Below, piece by piece: positions 22,601 to 30,800 of a stretch of DNA of 64,000 nt. The position numbers and the translations under genes are program-made. Within the stretch, counting starts at the first letter, position 1; every line of letters starts with the position of its first letter. This stretch comes from Hymenopus coronatus (taxonomy: Eukaryota > Arthropoda > Insecta > Mantodea > Hymenopodidae). The notes under the pieces were generated by a model. It was not told where the DNA came from. It was given only the letters and a program-made list of their open reading frames with translations, and did no database searches. The stretch lies in contig CM060883.1 of assembly GCA_030762935.1 (NCBI GenBank), positions 31,366,501-31,430,500 on the forward strand, read 5' to 3'.

Positions 22601-24153
22601 GGATTGACGCATGTAAGTGGCATATCCACTTCCGTCCCGGTAGGTTCCCATGCCAGGGGGGGGGCTTTTTAAGAAATCAGATATTGCCCTAATGGAAAGA
22701 GCCACGGAGTCTTGTACTCCCTGGTACGAGGATGGGGGGCTTTGGCCCTGGGTAGCCATTCAAACTTAACTTAACTCATAATGTATCCACATAATTTAAG
22801 TTACTTAATTTATCACTGTTAAAAGCTTCTCTTTTATTTAATTGCCTTTTACAATTATGTAATAGACAATAACCATTCACCAAATTTTACATTGCAGTCC
22901 TTAACTTGAAGAATTGATATTACAATTCATGGTGTATTCCTGAGCTGAATGTTTGGGGAAGTATGCTCTATAACATTGTGTACCATTTTCCTTAATTTTT
23001 ATGCTACAATAATGCTGGATTTGAGATTAATGCTTCATTAACTTCCTCCTTGATTTTAAGATTGATGAAGGTAAGGTTTACAATGCAATATATTCAAATA
23101 TATCTATTGAAGAAACTCTCAAGAAAGTAAGAAGCGGAGGAAGAATTATGGAACCCATACTATTTGAGTAAATGAAGATCACAGCATACTAAAGGTACAT
23201 ATGAGCAGATCTTTTATCACTTAAATTACAACTACATTCTAATTAGTACTACGATTACCTATTGTGACTTTGTTCCAACTTTACCCAGAAAGTTATTCTG
23301 CCCTTTGGGCTGTGCTGTTCTTATACAAGAGTTAATAACATATGAATGAAAAACTAAGTAAGGCTCTAAGCTGCAAAGCATAGCCCAGTGTTGAGGGCCC
23401 TAAACTGCAAAGCTTAGCCGAGGACTCTGTAAAGTTAAACCCTAATGATCTTAAGCAGCTAGCAGATTTCACTCCCTCCATTAGGTTGCCACTTGTCATT
23501 ATTCATGCACAATAGCGAGGAAGATGGTGTGGTTTATTAACGTTATGTCACAGGTTGGGTTGTGGGTTTCAGGCTACTGAATCATTCACATTTCCTTCTA
23601 AACAGTGTAATATATTACTTTCTTTCTTTCTTTAAATTATGTTTCTTCTGGATTTAAATTCAGGGGCAATTACGGAACCATTACAAAATATTGTTTTTCT
23701 ACCTTTCAGATTTGCAGTTCTCGGATTCTGTCTTAAATCCCAGGAGATGTTTCTGCTGCAATTCTTGGCATCTTGAACTCATATTATTGATGTGAGAGAT
23801 GATACCTTCTGCAGTTTGCTTCATTTCTCCAATGGTGTCTGCTGCCTCAATTAGATCCCTATATCTCTCCCTGCGTTATAAGCAAATTTCACAACTTTAA
23901 AATTTGGGTATTAAAAATATAACTTCTTGTGATGATTAAATATCACAAGGGGAATGCTTGAACATTTCTGTTAATGTTTTATATACCACGAGTGTTCTTA
24001 ATGTCAGCTTACTTACCCTACCATAGTGCGCAAATCTTCCCTTTTTCGTTCAATTTCTGATTGCAATCGTTTTTGTGTTTCTATAATTTCGGAAATAGTG
24101 TGTTCTTCAAATAGTTTGTCAGGGGTTATATGCAATAGGTTTTGTATCGGCAT
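1117..24153 (-). CDS. COG1: COG1, conserved oligomeric Golgi complex subunit 1 (5' nine exons; 3' part beyond left edge)
   Basis: COG1 is a lobe-A subunit of the COG complex, a peripheral cytosolic tether for retrograde vesicles within the Golgi; loss disturbs glycosylation. Nine minus-strand exons join in phase to about 537 codons; animal COG1 is near 900-1000 residues, so the C-terminal part is missing at the left edge. The N-terminus carries the Vps51/COG1-type helical region, including the family block [17 protein letters not shown] across exons 1-2. Later blocks ([32 protein letters not shown], a short FIWKEWNSD stretch and [11 protein letters not shown]) match the order in vertebrate COG1. 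All introns are GT-AG. The gene is divergent from UBR4. Start chosen because it is the first ATG of the open frame and gives the conserved COG1 N-terminus. No frameshift or internal stop is seen. Identity is from recalled family sequence, not a search. Confidence 0.93.
1511..1757 (-). mobile_element. tRNA-derived SINE, family 2
   Basis: On the minus strand: a tRNA-like head (GCCTGGGTAGCATGGTGGTA; box B GAGTTCGAATCTTAC), the TTATCCTGAGAAGACGAATG block, and a 3' end CCAGGTTAAAGGACGTTAA plus A-rich tail. Flanked by a 10-bp TSD TTTGTTAATT at 1501-1510 and 1758-1767. Confidence 0.88.
1810..3530 (+). pseudogene. mariner transposase remnant in two parts, split by about 770 bp
   Basis: 1810-2170 encodes a mariner N-terminal helix-turn-helix region ([38 protein letters not shown]). 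2945-3480 holds the catalytic part: [14 protein letters not shown], then the second-aspartate region degraded to [11 protein letters not shown], then [17 protein letters not shown]. Several frameshifts and stops are present. The asparagine in place of aspartate at the second catalytic position and the frame breaks mean it is dead. Confidence 0.82.
2171..2944. other. Unrecognised sequence inside the mariner remnant
   Basis: About 770 bp separate the two transposase parts, presumably a later insertion. It contains a pyrimidine-rich stretch at about 2758-2812 on the plus strand. No coding similarity, TSD or terminal repeat was identified. Confidence 0.4.
3531..4161. other. Intron sequence, nothing recognised
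   Basis: AT-rich COG1 intron 8 sequence between the mariner remnant and the Helitron. No open frame, tRNA-like box or repeat family recognised by eye. Confidence 0.5.
4263..4519 (+). mobile_element. tRNA-derived SINE, family 1, nested in the Helitron
   Basis: Head GCACCGTGGCCGAGTGG (box A) and GGGTTCGATCCCAAG (box B); body as in the copy at 73-329; poly-A tail. Flanked by an 8-bp TSD AGGATACT at 4255-4262 and 4520-4527. An unusual run of T precedes the tRNA-like head. Confidence 0.88.
4850..5100 (+). mobile_element. tRNA-like SINE, family 6, nested in the Helitron
   Basis: Interrupts the Helitron protein between ...[10 protein letters not shown] (4850) and [16 protein letters not shown] (5105). 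It starts CCCGGTGGCCATGCTCGC and has a box B-like GGGTTTGAGTCCCACC followed by a GTAAATGTGTATATG body. No clear TSD was found, so the limits are approximate. Confidence 0.65.
6198..6295 (-). CDS. COG1: COG1 exon 8
   Basis: A short 98-nt exon encoding [20 protein letters not shown] and a Q-rich tail. It fits the 'FLW-ES' segment of vertebrate COG1. Acceptor AGCTGCAG, donor GTAGGC. It joins both neighbours in phase, which is the main support besides weak similarity. Confidence 0.82.
6296..8019. other. COG1 intron 7, left part; nothing recognised
   Basis: About 1.7 kb of AT-rich intron. No transposase, reverse-transcriptase or tRNA-like motif was seen on either strand. A short CT microsatellite lies near 7120. 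Confidence 0.5.
8020..8580 (+). mobile_element. Penelope-like element, 3' fragment with GIY-YIG endonuclease
   Basis: Upstream of the endonuclease is the reverse-transcriptase/endonuclease linker ([15 protein letters not shown]), then [14 protein letters not shown], the GIY-YIG signature, then [20 protein letters not shown] (the conserved 'H...SAVA.H' block) and a C-terminal [20 protein letters not shown]. The linker region contains stops, so this is a truncated dead copy. Confidence 0.85.
8585..9300 (+). mobile_element. Internally deleted mariner with both terminal repeats
   Basis: The ends TGAGGGTTGAAAATTAAGTA and its imperfect complement near 9270-9300 form TIRs flanked by TA. The interior encodes the transposase start ([20 protein letters not shown]), jumps from [14 protein letters not shown] straight to FHNDSP (second catalytic aspartate region), then [13 protein letters not shown] and [13 protein letters not shown] in broken frames. 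The middle, including the first catalytic aspartate, is missing. Confidence 0.8.
9477..9842 (-). CDS. COG1: COG1 exon 7
   Basis: The largest visible COG1 exon, 366 nt. It encodes [30 protein letters not shown] and [20 protein letters not shown], which align with the central region of vertebrate COG1. The donor GTATGT at 9476 is chosen because the next exon then joins in phase; read-through would stop at TGA about 20 nt later. Confidence 0.92.
9843..10439. other. COG1 intron 6, left part; nothing recognised
   Basis: About 600 bp of AT-rich intron. No coding similarity or repeat family was identified. It may include the unseen left end of the modular TIR element that ends at 10852. Confidence 0.4.
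10440..10852 (-). mobile_element. Modular TIR element copy ending at the COG1 exon 6 donor
   Basis: On the minus strand it begins TACTGGATAATTATTATATT and continues AAATGCAAGATGA, CAGAATTTAATTTT, AAAAAGAAGAC and GGGACACTTAAGC. This is the same order as the copy at 56719. The first TA is the presumed target site and lies inside the donor GTACTG. An AT microsatellite (10632-10675) and a GCC-repeat stretch near 10455 follow. The other end is not found. Confidence 0.7.
10632..10675. repeat. (AT)n microsatellite
   Basis: About 22 AT units without interruption. Confidence 0.97.
10855..11005 (-). CDS. COG1: COG1 exon 6, donor abutting a transposon end
   Basis: Encodes [20 protein letters not shown], then [10 protein letters not shown]. 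Acceptor TATTTCAG. The donor is GTACTGG: its first three bases look like host DNA including the TA target site, and the following bases are the terminal repeat of the modular TIR element. Confidence 0.92.
11095..11540 (-). pseudogene. mariner transposase C-terminal remnant
   Basis: On the minus strand: [11 protein letters not shown], then [26 protein letters not shown] (second catalytic aspartate), a degraded PPYSPD region ([10 protein letters not shown]) and the tail [11 protein letters not shown]. It contains many frame breaks and two homopolymer or simple-repeat expansions (poly-T near 11390, AAAAC repeat near 11240). Confidence 0.78.
11541..12490 (+). pseudogene. hAT-superfamily transposase remnant (CGGBP1/DUF659-like)
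   Basis: [20 protein letters not shown], then [27 protein letters not shown]-like and [15 protein letters not shown] motifs in shifted frames, then [20 protein letters not shown]. These follow the order in CGGBP1-related hAT transposases. Several frameshifts and stops. It abuts the inverted mariner fragment directly at about 11540. Confidence 0.75.
12491..13164. other. COG1 intron 5 remainder; nothing recognised
   Basis: No transposase or tRNA-like motif identified. The 3' part (12840-13110) is less AT-rich and may be an unknown repeat. Confidence 0.45.
13165..13366 (-). CDS. COG1: COG1 exon 5
   Basis: Encodes [20 protein letters not shown], then [12 protein letters not shown] and a helix ending LLHACFL. 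It corresponds to the 'SIMLLEESSPRQAL' region of vertebrate COG1. Acceptor GTTGCAG, donor GTGAGT. Confidence 0.92.
13367..14104. other. COG1 intron 4, AT-rich; nothing recognised
   Basis: Very AT-rich (long A/T tracts at 13740-13960). No feature identified. Confidence 0.5.
14105..14345 (-). mobile_element. SINE family 3 (composite, internal tRNA-like unit)
   Basis: On the minus strand: GTAAGTCGCCATTTAAG, the palindromic CAAATAATTTGAG, TTTACCAAGC, then tRNA-like GCATGTTGTCATGGTAGCTC with box B GGTTTGAATCC, and a tail with CAGTCTGCTTCC and CCTACACATG. The tRNA-like unit is about 100 bp inside the element rather than at its 5' end. Confidence 0.82.
14346..15028. other. COG1 intron 4 remainder, possible old SINE near 14860
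   Basis: Mostly unrecognised. A minus-strand box B-like GGTTCAATTC near 14868 with preceding tRNA-like spacing may be an old SINE, but no second copy was found. Confidence 0.35.
15029..15180 (-). CDS. COG1: COG1 exon 4
   Basis: Encodes the block with [19 protein letters not shown], matching the FPILIRQ segment of vertebrate COG1. Acceptor CTGTTTCAG, donor GTAAAT; ends at phase 0. Confidence 0.92.
15291..16786. repeat. Minisatellite, about 18 copies of an 82-bp unit
   Basis: Unit core: GGTGATGTGGAGCCATCAAC, TTTCAAGAGCTGTAT, CAACATCAGGATGTTGAATG, ACTTGATCAAAGCCAG. Period is 82-83 bp. Each unit contains the small inverted repeat CAACAT-CAGG-ATGTTG. Copies vary by about 5-20 percent, with subtypes (TCTCTCCC versus TTTCTTCC) that alternate in blocks. 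It lies wholly inside COG1 intron 3. Confidence 0.95.
16787..17205. other. COG1 intron 3 remainder; nothing recognised
   Basis: AT-rich sequence between the minisatellite and exon 3 with no identified feature. Confidence 0.5.
17206..17351 (-). CDS. COG1: COG1 exon 3
   Basis: Encodes [20 protein letters not shown] and [20 protein letters not shown], matching the animal COG1 segment with the 'IPE-IW' motif. Acceptor TTTTCAG, donor GTAAAA. The 6.35-kb intron upstream is full of transposons. Confidence 0.92.
17440..17680 (+). mobile_element. Old SINE, family 4
   Basis: Shares CTTAGCATGGCTTTTTCAG, AAGAACTTGAAGCGTGATA and TTAAGTGGTCTTTCACTCCC with the minus-strand copy at 52135-52503. The tRNA-like head (AGGTGCAAACCTGGCAGAGA) is heavily mutated. 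Confidence 0.72.
17681..18527. other. COG1 intron 2 part; no recognised feature
   Basis: Contains a 112-codon plus-strand open frame at 18018-18356 with no recognisable domain; composition is Lys-rich then mixed. A local duplication of GTATAGGATA-ATTTAATTTCAA type occurs near 17830-17900. Nothing else seen. Confidence 0.4.
18528..18900 (-). pseudogene. hAT transposase C-terminal dimerisation-domain remnant
   Basis: On the minus strand [20 protein letters not shown], then [13 protein letters not shown], matches the ZBED/GTF2IRD2-type hAT C-terminus (usually '[28 protein letters not shown]'). The upstream frame is broken. Confidence 0.75.
19255..20010 (-). mobile_element. SINE family 3, split by a piggyBac-like short element
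   Basis: 19255-19390 carries the tail and tRNA-like unit (minus-strand GTTGCCATGGTAGCTCAGTA; box B GGTTCAAATGC). 19885-20010 carries the upstream block (CAAATTATTTTGAG palindrome, GGCGACTTACAATG). They rejoin exactly across the TTAA/TCAA site when 19395-19880 is removed. Confidence 0.85.
19395..19880. mobile_element. piggyBac-like non-autonomous element
   Basis: 486 bp with ends CCCTTTATTGCA and TGCAATAAAGGG as a 12-bp inverted repeat, inserted at TTAA (left 19391-19394 TTAA; right 19881-19884 TCAA, one mutation). CCC ends plus a TTAA target are typical of the piggyBac superfamily. It contains an 89-codon open frame (19504-19773) of unknown meaning. Confidence 0.8.
20011..20639. other. COG1 intron 2 part; nothing recognised
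   Basis: No domain or repeat family identified between the SINE and the transposase remnant. Confidence 0.45.
20640..21720 (+). pseudogene. Tc1/mariner-IS630-like DDE transposase remnant
   Basis: [20 protein letters not shown] (first catalytic region, 'DETW' changed to DDTH-like), then [20 protein letters not shown], then [24 protein letters not shown] catalytic C-terminal motif (HPDLNPIEMIW in the family) in a shifted frame, and [20 protein letters not shown]. This matches a DDE endonuclease family common in arthropods. Many stops. Confidence 0.75.
21721..22303. other. COG1 intron 2 part; nothing recognised
   Basis: Includes a 92-codon open frame (21947-22225) without recognisable domain. 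No repeat identified. Confidence 0.4.
22304..22774 (+). mobile_element. GC-rich retroposon of unknown family with 10-bp TSD
   Basis: About 470 bp, far richer in G+C than the surroundings, bounded by the TSD CTCATAATGT at 22294-22303 and 22775-22784. It ends CATTCAAACTTAACTTAA, a short repeated ACTTA-type tail rather than poly-A. No tRNA boxes and no long open frame; either a SINE of other origin or a LINE end. Confidence 0.75.
22785..23702. other. COG1 intron 2, distal part
   Basis: Unrecognised apart from a short direct repeat (CTGCAAAGCATAGCC / CTGCAAAGCTTAGCC) about 40 bp apart near 23370-23420. Confidence 0.45.
23703..23870 (-). CDS. COG1: COG1 exon 2
   Basis: Completes the [14 protein letters not shown] signature of COG1 and continues through [17 protein letters not shown]. 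Acceptor is ...AACGCAG, donor GTAGAA. Length 168, keeping phase 2. Confidence 0.93.
24017..24153 (-). CDS. COG1: COG1 exon 1 (coding)
   Basis: Codons 1-45 plus two bases. It begins [16 protein letters not shown] and is rich in charged helix ([16 protein letters not shown]), as expected for the N-terminal coiled coil. The donor is GTAAGT at 24016-24011. Confidence 0.93.
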
Positions 24154-24682
24154 TTTGTAAGACAAAAGTATATACGGTTATATAACTAATTATTAACTTG
24201 GATATGCTGTTAAATCACTTCTGCTGTCAGTAAAATATTTCGATATACCTATCCTTTTTAAACGTTTGAGCTACGAGCATTTTTCAAAAAATTTAGAGGT
24301 TATGTTTATAAGATAACTTGACAAATGATGTCATCTTCACAGGAGATGCTTGGGAATTATGGTTTTCTTTTGTTAAGCATATAAAGGTATACCCAACCTT
24401 TGAAAACAACTTCCAATTACCAAACAAATTTACGGAAGTCAAAATTGCATATTGTAACATTATTCAGAAACGTTGGAGGAATAAATTTTCGTAAATTGTA
24501 GTCGATACTGTATTCAATTGAATTCAATTTTAGGAGGGGTGTAGATGACCGTACTTGGCGCTGGCTGGCAGCACTGTTGATTTTTACTGTAATGGTGCCT
24601 GAGCAGCAGAAATTGTGATATAGTGCAAGAGTTCTTTCCTGGTAAATAGTTTTGTCTTCAAGAAATCGATTGCACCTCAAAA
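24154..24682. promoter_or_regulatory. COG1/UBR4 head-to-head intergenic region
   Basis: Only 529 bp separate the two divergent start codons. The spacer must hold both 5' UTRs and, most simply, a shared bidirectional promoter. No convincing TATA box or other core element stands out by eye. A 100-codon open frame on the minus strand here (24417-24719) overlaps the UBR4 start and looks like chance. Function is inferred from layout alone. Confidence 0.55.
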
Positions 24683-24801
24683 ATGGCAGCGAATAGTGGA
24701 GGTGTAGAGTGGGCATCAATTGTGAAACCCATTTTAGCGGCTTCTTATGGATCCTTCAATAAAAATGACTTACTTGAGCTAGTAAAAGCGATCAACAGAA
24801 G
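24683..24801 (+). CDS. UBR4: UBR4 exon 1 (coding)
   Basis: Encodes [20 protein letters not shown] then [17 protein letters not shown], matching the vertebrate 'W-VRPLLSASYSAF' N-terminus. Donor GTAAGA; phase 2 carry. Confidence 0.92.
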
Positions 24802-27800
24802 GTAAGATCTTTCTGGATGATTTTGTGTTACAAATACAAGTCTTAATGACTCATTCACTTTTATAATTTCTTACCCTTTGAATTAATGTTGTATTCAAAG
24901 AGTCAAAATGCATACATCAGTTAGATATAAAGTTTAGAGTAACTGATGCTAGAAGAGGAAACCAAAATATGAGGGCACAATGTGATGCAATAGTTACTCT
25001 ATTAATAGGAATACCCTATTTTTCATTGATGGTTTTGAATAAGTTATTTGTGCGTTTACGTACTCGGTCTACCAAACCTTTGCTGTGTTATTTTTTTTTA
25101 GCAGGGAACATTCCAGAAGGGAAAGGTAGGACTTAGATGTGCATAATGGCTGTCACTGAGCATTGTGCATAATGGCTGTCACTGAGCATTGTGCACAATC
25201 ATTGTTTCTCTGACTTCCCTATCTCTTGTAAACAGGTTTAACACATTGTAAGAGCGATGAACTAATAGTTCATATATCCAATTCACATACATGTATTTTA
25301 TTTCACAATCATGTGTGTTTATTAATTTGTTTTTTTTTGAGATTCCACAATGAACGGTTTCATTCCCCCGACGTTTACCTATGTTTCACTTGGTGCCTAC
25401 GGTATATAGAGTATATCCAATGTGATGTAATAAGCACAATATATTGCTCAAACAAAGTCATGTGGCCCACCTACCTTCCCTTATGTAAAAGGCAAACCAG
25501 CACCATGTTGAAGCACAATGTAGTCGAATATCACTAAATGAAGTTGCCAATGTATGAAAATGTTGCTATATCAGTGGTCCAACAGACCTCTCACTATAAC
25601 ATGGTTCATTGGGATTTGCTCTTCACAGCAATGTCCTGCAATTATGGCCTGCTCCATTCGTCTCCTAAAACCATCCCTTGGCTACGCTTTGCTGCTTAGG
25701 GTCCTCAATCTCTCGTCCATGCTTTGTGGCGCAGTGCCTTAAATCAGCAGCAATGAATAGTATTTTTGCTATGTTCGGATTGCCATCGTTGGCGACACAA
25801 AAACAGCAGAAGCAATGTTCCCATGATGCCTCGGATGGAATGACTGTGTTGTGTGTAGAGTATTAGTTTGTATTCTTCAGATTTTTACAGTAAAATACTA
25901 TCACAGATCCCCTCCAAGAAAGTTTATCTCAAAGAACAGAGCTCTGCGATACTAAACATGTTATATTGCAAACAATCTCCATTGATCATGCAATTACATA
26001 CATTTTTTTTCTCTCGAAGAAATGCTAACATCAAATATTTCAATTAGAAGTATAGAAGGGGCATACCATGCATTAGTGAACTTGAGGCTCAATATTATTG
26101 TTTATCTTTGAATCAGACATTAATTGGAAGAATGATAAATATATTTTTTTGGAAAGATACACATTTTAATACTTTTTAGTAAACTACATGATAAATATTT
26201 CATTTATATCAAAGATGGAAATATTACTGTGTATATAGATAGACCTAGGTGCACATACCTTCTAACAATGAAGAAACTGTTCAGACCTCAGTGTTAGCTC
26301 CTCATTCTGTCCAGAGGAAAGAAAATAATATGCAAGAAAGTGAACAGGCTGGAACTTTTAGGAGAGAAAAAGTGATTGGTGATAGATTGTTATTGTTTTA
26401 TTATTTATCTTATTATTTCTCTGTACATTAATTTTATGTTTTAATTATTTGTTTTCCAGTGCCCTGCTTAGGATTAGAAATATAGCATTGGTTACTGGTA
26501 GGGGAATGGTGTAGTGGTATCTAGAAGACAGTGAAAATGAGCTGTCATATGCTTAATTAGCAGAGAGATATACTTACTATGCATGCACTTTTATGGGCAG
26601 TAGTTTTATGGGAAACTGAGGGCCAAAGGGAAGAAGAGAGCTTGTCTGCCTGTCTTTCTGCAGTGTTGTCCACCAAAGACAACAGCCATTAATCTAATTT
26701 ACTGCCATCTAACTGAATTATTTATTGAAACACAGTGCATGTGCGTGAACTCTGAAATCCATAGGGAGAATGAAAGCTTAGCATTGAAGCCAATAGATAT
26801 CAGGATGTGTAGCAAACTTCATGTCTCATTGCTGTGTATAACCTACCAAATGAAGACTGTGGCGCTGGGTGCCCAAGAAAAGGTGCACATATAGTAAAAT
26901 TTAAACAAGTTGTCAAGACAAAATGTATTGAATATTTTAAGAATAAATAAAAGCTTCTTTTCTTGAAAGTAAGAAGTTATGGTAAAGGTTCCACAGGATG
27001 TACAGATTGAAAATGTTGAAAATACTAACCAGAGCAATAAATATGCATATGGGACGTGTGTTTTGTAATAGATGTGATCACTTTGTGTTGCTGTGAGCCG
27101 CCTACCTACTCTAATTGAGCCAGTTTCTTATATATAAAACTTGTCGCAAAATGTAAACAACACACTCCATTTTGTAATTTTTACGAATGCACAAACCATA
27201 CTGCCAACCTATTCACGAAATTCACGAGTCCTCTGTCCTAACAGTGACATTGCATTAGATTTGAATTGACCACATGGCTGCCAATGCGTAAGCAACAAAA
27301 TGAATGGAAGTTGTACATTTCACATTGGAAAGAAGAACCAATTTTCAGAATGTCCATTTTTATCCCTTATTTCGATCCAGTTCATTTACATCTAACCTAA
27401 CGTAGCCTAACCTTGACGAAATCTTGAAATCTGTCGTTCACCTGTCACATAACCAATAGTCATCTTGCGGTATTATCTTTATCAATGTTGGCAGCCTCTG
27501 CCATAATGAATTATAGAGACAAAAACAATGAAAAACTTGTAAAAAAAACTATATGAGCGCTCCTAATGGTAGAATAATATACTATGAAATCTGGATCAGC
27601 AAAGGAATAAAGACCAAAGTTATTATAGATTAAGTTAGGTAGTAACCAAAGAGAAGCATTTCAAGTTAATGAAGACTTTATGCTGCCTAGGTAAACTATG
27701 AGAGATACTACATGCCCTTTTGAGCCAAATGGACAAACCCTTTATATAGTTCTGTTTAGGAAAGTGACGACACTTTGTGCACTTCTGCTTTTATTTAATA

Positions 27801-30800
27801 TACAAACTGACAAATTCACTTCATTCACTTCAATATCTCTGTTACATGCCAAATGCACTACATGCAATAGTTTTCACATTAAACACTTTTGTGTATTTTA
27901 AAGTTATTAGAGGTTTATATTTATAAATTGAGTAAACCTAGAGGGATATCTTTGAATGTGGAAATAATCAGTAGAAAAATATGCAGATATATATTTGTTA
28001 AAGTATTGATGAAGTTCCTCTCCCTCATTATTTGTTTAATGCATAAATGTTTATTGTAATGTAGTATGAGGAGAAGACATGCATAGCCCATTAGATGATC
28101 GCAAAAAAATTAAACATGAGTCCTGTGATGGAATTGTTTTAACAAATGTTGAGTCAAAATTTTAAACACTTTAAAACTCTCCACTTGCATAATCTTTGGA
28201 TGCATGGCTGGCATAACTCTGTCCACTGGTTTCATATCCCTTTAAATTAAAGTGCATAATTTCTCATGAAAATTATAACCATCTTTGTCATAGAAAGTGT
28301 TGAAAATGGTGCTTTGTGCTATTCACACCTCTTGCTATTTTTTCATGGCCATGTAAATAAAACCACAAGACCAACAGAGTAATTATTAACTTTATCCAAC
28401 ACCCAATAACACACTGATGGTTACAATTCCTGAGCTACAATTATTTTATAGGATTTTAATTTTAAAAGTTTACCGGGATTCGAAACTGAGGTTTACAAAA
28501 CTCCTGATTCCTGTGCAAGCTTTCTCAGAGATTTCTTTCAACTTTGTTCTAACTTCTCTGTGGTGTAATCAAGGTTTTCATCTCTAAGAACACAGTAATT
28601 TACTTTGTTTCTTATCAAGAAAGGTTCCTATACCTAAGTTTATTCACAAGATTACAAATCACTTCTTGAAAAGCTGAGGCGCACTAACTGCAGAAAATCT
28701 GTCAATAAATCACCTTTGGATTCTTCAGAACAATTTATCACATGAAGAGTGCATGTGCAAAGTACATAGACTTTTGACAACAGTAACACCCTATAGAACT
28801 GAAACGTTAGGTTTCAAAATGTATCAACCTCTTTAGAGCTATATTTCTCAACTGTTAGCTGTACACAGAGAGGAGGGAAAGTGGAAAGGGGACAGAACTG
28901 GTTAGAAACAGGGCATGCTACTCTCCATAATATGACCTTGTAGCTCTGTAGTTGATGATGTTTGGAGGAATTTAGTAACAGTCACAGTCAAATTATATGT
29001 GTATTAATTTGTTCAATTGGTATTTTTAACATATTTTACATTTTTATTATGAGTGACAATTTTTGGAAGCCTATGCTTCCATTTTCAACCTCACAGGTCC
29101 AACTGTCGTTGCTGGTTGCGCTTGCTTGTGTTCTCTTCTCTGGTGGCAAAATAATGAACTTCTTAACTAAGCTGTCTACTGGCAGGATTTCAAAGTTTAT
29201 TAGGTGATCTTTGTTTTTCCATATGAGGATGTTTTCCCAGGTTGTGAGTTCATTGTGGCCTGACATGGTTTTTAGCAATTTTGGATTTGGATCTAGATTA
29301 TGGTTTTCTTTCCAGAAGTGAAAGGCTACTGCTGATTTATCTTCCTGTTTTAATTTTAGGTTTCTAAAGTCTCTTTGGATCTGGTTTTTAAACTTCTTTT
29401 GGTTTGTCCTATGTAGATACCAACTCAACAAATTAATATCACAAAGACTCTGTATTTAGCTATATAAATGAGGGATGAGATAAAACAGCCCTAAAAGAAA
29501 TTAATATGCTAACAAATGCAAGTGCCTGTCTTTTGATATCAGTGAAATCCATGCCGTTACTCTGTGACTGATTCAGAACGTGATAACTTTTCCATTTAAT
29601 TTAATTTGGATGTGTGTAGCTCTAATTGTTTGTTGATTATATTTCAGTGAAAATGAACTTCTGCACCATGATGAAGAGTATGAAACTTTCTATACAGCAT
29701 TTGCAGCACTTGCTGCAGACTATATCAGTTCCAGTTCTAGCACCTGTAAGTAATAGATGCAATGTTAAATATTTTAGGGCATTAGTACATTTTTTGAAGG
29801 ATAAGTAATGAAAACTGTGTCTTATGATACAGCATTAGCAATTGTCGTTTGTAAAACTTAATAGGCTTTCATTTTTTTCCAGCTGCAATGGCTGGTTCAC
29901 AACAACTGGTAACAGTAATCAAAATGAGTGGGTACGTTGAAATATATGCATTTCTATGGGGACATTCACAATTGACTTCCAGAGCTCAGGATGGGAAACA
30001 AGTCTTGCTCAAGTTTTAAGTTTCTAATTCTTGTTACTGAGCATGGCGTATTTGAAGCATATTGTACATTATAAGGCTCTTTGATATAGGGATTATTCTA
30101 AGTGACTGTGACATAAAACAGCGTTTAGAGCTTACATCACAATTCTTTTGAATTATAACGCTGGCTAACCTGCATTATGTTAGCTAAATTGGTGGCATAA
30201 GTGAAGTCAGTTAAAAATAAGTGAAGTTGTAATGTGCAAAATTAACCAGGTAAAGAATAATAGATAATTCCCATTCTTGTTACCGTGTTATTGTGTATCA
30301 AAATCTTATGTCGTGTATGGCTTCCTGTTCTCAGTTTCTTCTGTTTACTGTTTCGAGTTGTTGTAAACCAGTCTTAACAGTAACAGAATGAGAAGTATTT
30401 AAATTTCAATGGGAGTGTTCACAATTGACAATAAATCTTCCCAGGCCCCGAAATGGAAAGCAAAACTTGGTTAAGTTTTAACTTTCTTGTCTTGTTCCTG
30501 GACACAGCATTTTAGATGCATATTGTGTATATTAGATTCTTTGCTGTAGAGATTATTCAGGGCGGCCATTGTACAAAACCACCCCTAGAGTCTCAATTCT
30601 TTTGAATTATGACATTAGCTAACCTGCATTAAGTTGGCTGAATTAAGATTAATAATAAAACATATCATTGGTCAATAGAAAACAAATGAAGTCTCAATAT
30701 GCAGAATTGACCCGCAAGAGAAGAAGAAATGCATACCCATCCTTACTATCAGGATGTTGTGAACCAGAATTTTGTGTCATGTATGACTTTTTATTTTATC

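Noticed and set aside
24417..24719. 100-codon minus-strand open frame in the promoter region
   Set aside because: It is antisense to the UBR4 start and has no family similarity; likely chance.
29883..29931. Constitutive UBR4 exon
   Set aside because: Its 49 nt would break the frame with the best exon 3 acceptor and would add residues absent from vertebrate UBR4; kept only as a possible poison exon.
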